NCBI GenBank assembly: GCA_022410635.1
Contig: JAJVDF010000123.1
Span: forward strand, 1,301,349-1,365,348
Length of the DNA: 64,000 nucleotides
Reading direction: 5' to 3'
Source of the DNA: Tretioscincus oriximinensis
Taxonomy: Eukaryota > Chordata > Lepidosauria > Squamata > Gymnophthalmidae
Part shown: one piece after another, positions 57,316 through 64,000 of the stretch
Layout of the letters: each line of letters opens with the position of its first letter
How positions within the stretch are numbered: the stretch's first letter is position 1
Notes under the pieces: generated by a model
Database searches by the model: none
Seen by the model: only the letters and a program-made list of their open reading frames with translations
What the model was told of the DNA's origin: nothing
Position numbers and translations under genes: made by a program

Positions 57316-58132
57316 CTGGAAGAAATGAAAGATTACTTATTAGAACAGAAAAAAACACATCAACATTCATTAGTTTTACGCAGCCAAATACAGTATCTGG
57401 TTTGGGGATTGTAAACACCGAATGAAGCGAATTATCAGCAATTCTTCAATTTTTTTNNAAAAAATATGAGATTTAGGATCATTGTCATTTTTTTCAGCAT
57501 CTAGTTCTCATTAATTTTAAGGAATAATTTGCAAATCAAGGTGAGAAGGCCCTTTTTCTAAAAGGATGGAATCCCAATTTAACATCACTGGTCCAAAAAG
57601 GAACTAATAAGCAAAACAGCAAGATGTTTTCGTCTGGCAGGATNTAACTCAGAAAACCCANCCTTGGTTTAGACGTTGTGAAAAGAAAATTACTAATCCC
57701 TGTTTTTCCATTCTGAAAGTGAATTAATTACAGCTGGATTAAAACTGAGGTGTGGCCAGGGCCTATGGGGTCCATTTNAGTTTATGTAAAAAGAATGAAA
57801 GAAGTAAAAAATAAAAATCCTCCTGAACATAATTCCATCTTCTAAGGCAAGGGCTCCCAACCCATGAGTCACGACCCCAAATGGGTTCTCTATGGAGTCA
57901 CNAAGCTACGAAAATNCCATCCTGCAGATGTGTAGAACNGGTCACTGTACCCATCTCCTTGNAGAGCTTAGAAAGAAAATAATGGTTTGATTTCTGACCT
58001 GTGCTTGTAGACAACAGCACATCACTGTTTTAGAAATGCCTCAAAATAATAAAGAATCATGCACAACTCAAAAGAAAGCGTCCTTTTTACCGACAGTCTG
58101 ACTTTGGCTAAAGAAATGTCATCTCTGTCCCT

Positions 58133-58321
58133 ACTTTTAGATACTGTTTTAATTTTGTATTGATGTTTTACTGCTGGCCGCCCTGAGACCTGTGGGTATA
58201 GGGTGGGGTATAAGTATAAGCAGAAATNACTTTTAGATACTGTTTTAATTTTGTATTGATGTTTTACTGCTGGCCGCCCTGAGACCTGTGGGTATAGGGT
58301 GGGGTATAAGTATAAGCAGAA

Positions 58322-58323
<2 letters not shown>
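58133..58323 (+). repeat. 96-bp tandem duplication of a LINE 3' terminus
   Basis: 58133-58228 and 58229-58323 are the same sequence, from ACTTTTAGATACTGTTTTAA to TATAAGCAGAAAT, with an N at the junction (58228). Confidence 0.92.

Positions 58324-58412
<89 letters not shown>
58324..58412. repeat. (AAT)n microsatellite
   Basis: About 29 units, directly after the duplicated LINE terminus. Confidence 0.95.
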
Positions 58413-58414
<2 letters not shown>

Positions 58415-59407
58415 TCTCACGCACTTCAAAAAATTATTGCGCACTTTTAAATATTCTCATGTGGTTCATGGATTTCTTGGGCACAGATTTCGGAGGGGTA
58501 TGCATATTCTTGGGGTGGTTTGCATATTCATGAATATGCAAATTAGCATAAATATTAATCTCCCCAGTTTGAGGCATGAGCACAGCAGGATGGGGTCATA
58601 CACATTCATACACACACACACACAGAGACACACACAGACCCATCCACAGCCTCTCTGTGCCATCACTATTAGCCATATCCTGATCTGATCTCTGGCCATT
58701 ATGTTGTATAATAAAAACTATGATTGAATCCAGGCTGTTCAATATGAAATGTTCGTGTTGAACTAAGGATGGGATTCTCATCCACCAGAGCAGGCTTCTT
58801 TTTATGATGAAATACTACTGCAGAGATTTATCTGCTTTAAACAGCCCTCTGATTCTACAGGACTCTGCACTGCCCAGTACATCAGCCCAGCAAGTGTACT
58901 CAGAGCCTACCTTGTGCCTATCAGTGGCAGTAGATCAAAATGCAGTTCAGGAAAATGGCCAAACATCCCTTTGGAGCTTGTGCACTGTACTATGAGAAAT
59001 AGTGGTCTAGTTATTACTTTCTCTGGACCAATATATCAGGCTGTGTATTCTGCAAAACATTCACCCTGAAGTTCTTGGAAATATAAAAAACAGACTAATT
59101 TTTGGGAAAGTTATAACTGGCCCAAAAGACTCCCCATCATTTTGTTCTAGTTCTAAATGTTGCATTAGATACCCCGTTTGGGAGGGAAGAATTCATTTTA
59201 GGACTGAACAACAAAGTTTTTAAAATAAAAGGTGACAGAAAAAGCTACCATTCCTACAAGAACAGCCTCATATTAATTCAAGGAAAATGAGGGCTCCCCC
59301 ATAAACCAGAGCTTTGTACCTTTCATGGGTGATGTAAAATTGATCTCCCACAGGTGCAGCAGGCAACAGCAATTGCACTTGGTGAAAATTCTTCCTTTCT
59401 ATAGCCA

Positions 59408-59408
59408 T

Positions 59409-59466
<58 letters not shown>

Positions 59467-59467
59467 C
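59408..59467. repeat. (ATC)n microsatellite
   Basis: About 19 units; poly-Asp on the other strand is an artefact. Confidence 0.95.
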
Positions 59468-59690
59468 ATTTATTTATAATGTCCCTTCTACCAAAGGGTG
59501 ACTCACATAGTTTTAGTTCTTTTCTCCACAACAGATACCCTGTGAGGTAGCCAGGGCTGAAAGGGTTCTAAAGAACTGTGATTGGCCCGAGGTCACCCAT
59601 CTGGTTTCATGAAGGAATGTGGAATTAAACTGNGAGACTACCAAATAAGAATCCAGCACTCTAACTATTACACCAAACTGGTTCTAGGTT
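59468..59690 (-). mobile_element. tRNA-Glu-type SINE, reverse
   Basis: Reversed head CTAACTATTACACCAAACTG, body 'gattggcccgaggtcaccca', tail side joined to the (ATC)n array. The same family as the forward copy at 61702-61919. Confidence 0.75.
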
Positions 59691-61034
59691 ACTAAGTTCT
59701 ACCCCGGTTTTTATGTGGGAACTCTTTGAAAAACTGGAATGTATAAAGGTTTTTACCAGCAGTACTTTCACCCAGTACATACCCACTTTGAGAAGGCAAC
59801 ATGAACTATGGGCCAGCCTAGGCTAGTAGTGAAAGGGTCAGTCGTGTTCAAGACATAAAGCAGGCCATATCATTGTAAAAAATCAAACAGTACCACTCCA
59901 GTTATAGGCCAATGTGAAAGACCACATAAGGAGTTGTTACTTCAAAACCAGAGTATCACTATTTCTATTGACCTGATTGAACATATCCTTTATGTTNTCA
60001 TTTAGAAAGATCTAAGTTCTAGGGACTTTGGATATTCGTAATTTGTCTCAAATTGCCAATTTGCAAACACCAATATTTTCGGTAGACATTTTTCACTTCC
60101 CCACCTGCTTTCAGAATCCATGGTTCTGGATCAGCCAAGTTCCAAACACCGGAAGTAGTGGGCACAGGAAGCAGTGGATGGAATTAGCACCATCTGCACA
60201 ATGGCACTATTCTAGATCAACTCACACTGCATCCTCAAAGCAAGAGCATGTGTAATTCAGGAACAGCCCCTGGGTCTGCATGCCTCAAAGAAATACGTTT
60301 CAGGAGACTTCCAGTACATTCCAAAATCATTCCCACTAGTCTCCAAAACAGAGACATGCTTTTGAATTGCAATCTTCCCTGTCTAAGATTTGGTCACCTG
60401 GTCTACAGTAACAAGTGGTAATTGGTACAATTATAATGGTCCCCCAGGGATTTTGAGACAAGGAATGCATGTTCCTAGCCATCAGAGTTCTTGCAGTCTG
60501 ACTCTAGAACTCATGTTTGGGGCTTCTTTATGGGCTGGGATGCAATAGAGTGCAGACCCTGTTGTTCCAGTCCAAGCCTTTCTGAAATATTGACTGGAGA
60601 TAGTTCAGACCTTCTTGCCTGGATCACAGAAAGGTAAGTACAGAAAGCCCTCAAATTCAAAGCTGAACGCATCACTATGATTTGTTCTGAATTGTCAGTG
60701 GTCTTTCCTCTGTGTCTTCCAGTTTATGTCCACAGCCACGGATACCATTTTGTCAACTCTGCAATCAGAGAAAATCCCCATGTTTATATAATTTAGATCC
60801 TGGGTGCTAGGAAAATTCCTTGCCGTAATTTGTTCTATGAAATTATTTGTGGATTTGATGGTTTCTCAATGCCTGTGTTTTTAAGCAGTATCTTTATGTG
60901 CTGATCCAACATGCACTTTTAATCCAGTGCTGATGGACAGGACTGAAGATGGATTACAACTGAGTATTGGAACAGCTCCTTATTTGAAAATGTGTCCCCC
61001 AGTTTTTATAGTATCTGTGATTTTTATTTTCTAG

Positions 61035-61101
61035 GCTCCTTACATCAGAATAAACTTCACATTGTGCCTACTGAGATGCAGCTTCTAGCAAATGTTGATG
61101 A
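61035..61101 (+). CDS. SLC13A3: SLC13A3 coding exon 4 (67-bp small exon)
   Basis: Acceptor TTTTCTAG at 61034, donor GA|GTAAGT at 61101/61102, phase 1 in and 2 out. Codes (G)SLHQNKLHIVPTEMQLLAN and VD(E). The core LHIVPTEMQ-L matches remembered human LHTVPTEMQFLA in the large cytosolic loop between helices. It is too small to appear in an ORF scan; phase and similarity identify it. Confidence 0.9.
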
Positions 61102-61941
61102 GTAAGTTAATACTGAGATGTGTACATGATCGCAGTAGTGGATCTAGGGGAAAAATACAAACCAAGGGAAGGAAATTTGACTGTGAAGTTTTGGAAGTAT
61201 GATCTGAATTTTTATTGAATTTGAAGTTGCTTCTCTAGGGCTGTGTCTCTTAAGAAGAAAAGATTGGGAGAAAAAAAAGGAAAGTGAACGGGAATCCACT
61301 TTTCTCCCTCTGCTTCAGCCCCGTTTTAGTGACAGCATAGGGTCAAGGGATGGTGCAGAAACCTTTTTCTTCTCAAAGCGCAAGACATTTTTAATAAGTG
61401 TTTCAGCACATATAATCTGCCTTGCATCCTACTCTGTAAAGTCTTCTACAGCAAAACGACTAAAAGCGCAGGAGACCAACTTAATATAAGGCTTATTATT
61501 CCCATCTGATCACTTTATGACTGTCAGGTGTGCCTTGTGCTTTTTGAAATTACGCCGGGAGATGAACTACTGAATTCTCCAACAAAGTGTATTTGGCTGT
61601 ATGCANGAGTGTGTATGAAGACCAGCCATAGAGCTCCAATCAAATGTCCTTAGCAATCTGGAAATAGATTTGGGCAGAGGAAATGTTTAAAATATTTAAA
61701 GATAACCAGTTTGGTGTAGTGGTTGGAGTATTGGACTCTTATCTGATAGTCTCCTGGGTTGATTCCACGCACCTTCATGAAGCCAGATAGGTGACCTTGA
61801 GTCAATCAGTTCTGTGGAACTCTCTCAGCCCTGCATACTTCCAAGGATGTCTATTGTGAACCTAATAAAAGCTATGCGCGCCATTGTTTGGTGAAAAGGG
61901 TGTTGTTGTTGTTGTTGTATAACCTTTTAAATATTTTAAAG
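61102..61941 (+). other. SLC13A3: SLC13A3 intron 4 with SINE at its 3' end
   Basis: 840 bp. The last 240 bases are a SINE and its target duplications. Nothing else was recognised. Confidence 0.8.
61702..61919 (+). mobile_element. tRNA-Glu-type SINE inserted at the exon 5 splice acceptor
   Basis: Head ACCAGTTTGGTGTAGTGGTT (A box) and GGGTTGATTCC (B box), body 'aggtgaccttgagtcaatca', tail (GTT)5. It is flanked by TTTAAAATATTTAAAG (61686-61701) and TTTTAAATATTTTAAAG (61925-61941), which I read as the target duplication. The right copy is the 3' splice site of exon 5. Confidence 0.82.
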
Positions 61942-62127
61942 GAAGGACTTGACCGAGGAGAAAGAAGTGAAAGTTGAAGTATCCCTGGATGTAAAGAAGG
62001 AAGAAGAGTATGTGAAGAATGTATGGAAAGGTTTTCTTATATCAATACCCTATGCTGCCAGTATTGGTGGAACAGCAACTTTGACTGGAACAGCCCCAAA
62101 TCTCATCCTTTCGGGACAACTTAAGAG
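61942..62127 (+). CDS. SLC13A3: SLC13A3 coding exon 5
   Basis: 186 bp, acceptor TTTTAAAG at 61941, donor AAGAG|GTAAGT at 62127/62128, phase 2 in and 2 out. A charged loop ([20 protein letters not shown]) leads into [20 protein letters not shown] and [20 protein letters not shown]. The [12 protein letters not shown] segment is the conserved sodium:dicarboxylate symporter signature and matches remembered human NaDC3 nearly exactly; loop length is also the same. Later exons were not found before the window ends. Confidence 0.95.
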
Positions 62128-63644
62128 GTAAGTGTTGCAACCTATTCTAAACAACCACAGGACTGTAAGGTATACTAAAAAACCTGCACTAATAAAAAAT
62201 AAAGCGTTTCTGCTTATGTTTTATTCCAGATCAACTAATCAAAAGCATAACAATGTATCCCAAAGCTGGCTTGGAATAATGCTATCTACATGGTGATGGC
62301 TGTTACAGCCTGGTTCCATTCCCAGGACGGTGCATTGGTTTCTGTAATTGCAGTGACCAGAATTAGTTTTGGGTATCAGAATCCTCAGGGGATTTATTCA
62401 CTGCCCAAAGGAATTATTCTATAAATTGGGAGGTATACGTCTTTTGTATACCATCTGGATCAAGAGCTTGCTTGTCTGGATCATGTTCTGTTTGCTGTGG
62501 AAGAACATACTGCAATCTGTATTAATGTGGGACTTTTTCTGGTATGGAAAATTAACAAGTAGAATGGTCTATAATTCTCGGATATTTTTTCTAGTCATCT
62601 CCACATCCAGGGCATTGGGGAATGTGAAAATCTAATTTAAATCCTCTTCTTGATCTCTACAAACTTTGCTTTGATTGGGTAAATTGAAAGTAGCTTCCAA
62701 CCAGAGTCTTTCACTTAATTGAAAGGTTCTGGATGCAGATTAACATATGGCATAAGAAGATCAAGGGAAGCCTCACCACTCTCCGTAGGTTGATCGCTGG
62801 ATATCTGATTATTGATACCCCTTTCATAAGTTAAATGAGTGCAGAACTAGGCCTCACTCCAACTGTAGTGAACTACTGAATGTGGCTATATGTGATAGTA
62901 TGAGCTATTGATAGAATGGATTTTTGCAGAGAGAGAATTTGCAAATATGTTTTTCCATCTATGTGGATATATTAGGGGTGGGGGAGTAAAAATGCATTAT
63001 TATAAGTAATGACATAGGTCCAAAGAGGAACTTTTTTCAAGGTATGTAGTGCAGCATATGCTGCATATTTATATGTGCACGGGGACACAATTGTGCAAAC
63101 TGGCCATTAGAAACTGGCTTGTTTGGTGACTTGTAGGGTACATCTAGACTGCTGTCTTTTGTAGCACTAATTTTGTGTTTCATAGTATAAAGGATTTTCC
63201 TTTCTTGCTGACCACAGTCATGAATAGATCACTAGTTGTGAAAAACTGTAAAATTCCTAGCCTGTGAGTGGCTCATCTGTATCCCTGTTCAGACTGACTG
63301 TTGGTGAATTCAAAAGAAAAACAATCTCATATTTAAACTCACGTAAACTCACTTTTGGGAAGCTGCTGGTAGGGTTCCATTCATTGCTGCATTTTTCTGT
63401 GTAACTTCAATAGGATCAAGCAGCTGGCAAATGTTCTGTAGCCTCTATTCTCGCTGAAAGGCAGGCAAAAGATTGATAGACAGGACTAAAGGTTTCCAGA
63501 GGGCATAGTCATAGTGCAAACATATGACAATATGCAATGGAAACTGCATAAAAACGCTAGTAAGAAAAAGCATAATGACAGACCTTTCTATGGTTAACGT
63601 TGTGGGATCCTCACAATCACCTGAGGTAAATCCCTTATAGAAGA

Positions 63645-63709
<65 letters not shown>
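63645..63709. repeat. (GAT)n microsatellite
   Basis: About 21 units, at the tail side of a reverse SINE. Confidence 0.95.
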
Positions 63710-63930
63710 AAGGCTAATTTTCACCCAAAGGTTTACATCTATTCTATCTTTCCCACCAAATTACTAGTGGTACTCATGAATCTACTTGAAATATAAATTG
63801 TAAACCTACTTTCTTTTGAATAGCTCAGTTGGCTAGAGCTGAGGCCAGTAGAGGGCAACCNCTCCCTGGCTGACACAGGACTTTGAGAACAGATCTCTCA
63901 CATGAAAGACCAACTCTTAACTCCTATTAT
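63710..63930 (-). mobile_element. CTT-tailed SINE, reverse, old
   Basis: 'tattctatctttcccaccaa', 'ctcagttggctagagctgag' and 'gagaacagatctctcacatg' follow the reversed body of the family; the tail has been replaced by (GAT)n. Confidence 0.68.
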
Positions 63931-64000
63931 AGTATAACTAAAAGTTATACTATAATAGCATAAAAAGTCATATCTGGATGCATCTTTATATTCCTTTTTA

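Larger units (their letters stand above)
53382..61034 (+). other. SLC13A3: SLC13A3 intron 3 (7.65 kb)
   Basis: Holds LINE 3' ends, a hAT-like element, a family D element, microsatellites and a reverse SINE (all listed). Stretches 54050-55060, 55860-56860 and 59700-61020 hold nothing I can name. Confidence 0.75.
62128..64000 (+). other. SLC13A3: SLC13A3 intron 5, partial
   Basis: Runs off the window. I looked for the next exon (FFPQ... NFGSWF-like coding) and did not find it. Contains a (GAT)n array and a reverse SINE near the end. Confidence 0.7.

Noticed and set aside
1..64000. CRISPR arrays, operons, prophage or bacterial systems
   Set aside because: All evidence points to vertebrate nuclear DNA; the tandem repeats are microsatellites and the dispersed ones are transposons.

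Overview
The window looks like nuclear DNA of a squamate reptile (a lizard, possibly a gecko; not identified to species). The evidence is small exons with GT/AG splice sites in long introns, CR1-type LINE 3' ends, tRNA-derived SINEs with (CTT)n or (GTT)n tails, and many short palindromic DNA transposons. There is no operon-like or prokaryotic structure. Single Ns are scattered throughout, and one 100-N gap (9969-10068) lies inside a (CTT)n tract.

Left part (1 to about 12.5 kb, + strand): a cluster of immunoglobulin C1-set exons. Five are visible (1-65 partial, 569-895, 6377-6739, 8324-8632, 10507-10821). The four complete ones are phase 1-1 and the partial one ends in phase 1. A 40-residue transmembrane exon (3564-3683) sits between the second and third. 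They resemble SIRP-type C1 domains most, but family membership is inferred from motifs, not from a search. Whether this is one long gene with an internal alternative membrane exon or two tandem genes is open. No leader or V-set exon and no tyrosine-motif tail is visible.

Middle part (about 12.5 to 30 kb): intergenic DNA with no gene I can support. It holds two solo LTRs in opposite orientation with different 4-bp target duplications, SINEs, LINE 3' ends, fold-back elements and purine/pyrimidine-rich repeats.

Right part (about 30 to 64 kb, + strand): the first five coding exons of SLC13A3, the Na+-coupled dicarboxylate transporter NaDC3 (30533-30643, 51562-51827, 53218-53381, 61035-61101, 61942-62127). 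Exon phases join consistently and give about 264 residues of the N-terminal half, including the first SNT motif. A CpG-rich promoter with a TATA-like box precedes exon 1. The rest of the gene lies beyond the right edge.

Points most worth a second look: the C1/transmembrane exon layout; a SINE whose target duplication overlaps the splice acceptor of SLC13A3 exon 5; a 532-bp near-perfect palindrome in intron 1; a GC-rich hAT-like element with a perfect 8-bp target duplication; and a dispersed repeat family that carries the long pyrimidine tracts. I found no convincing new enzymatic or defence system.
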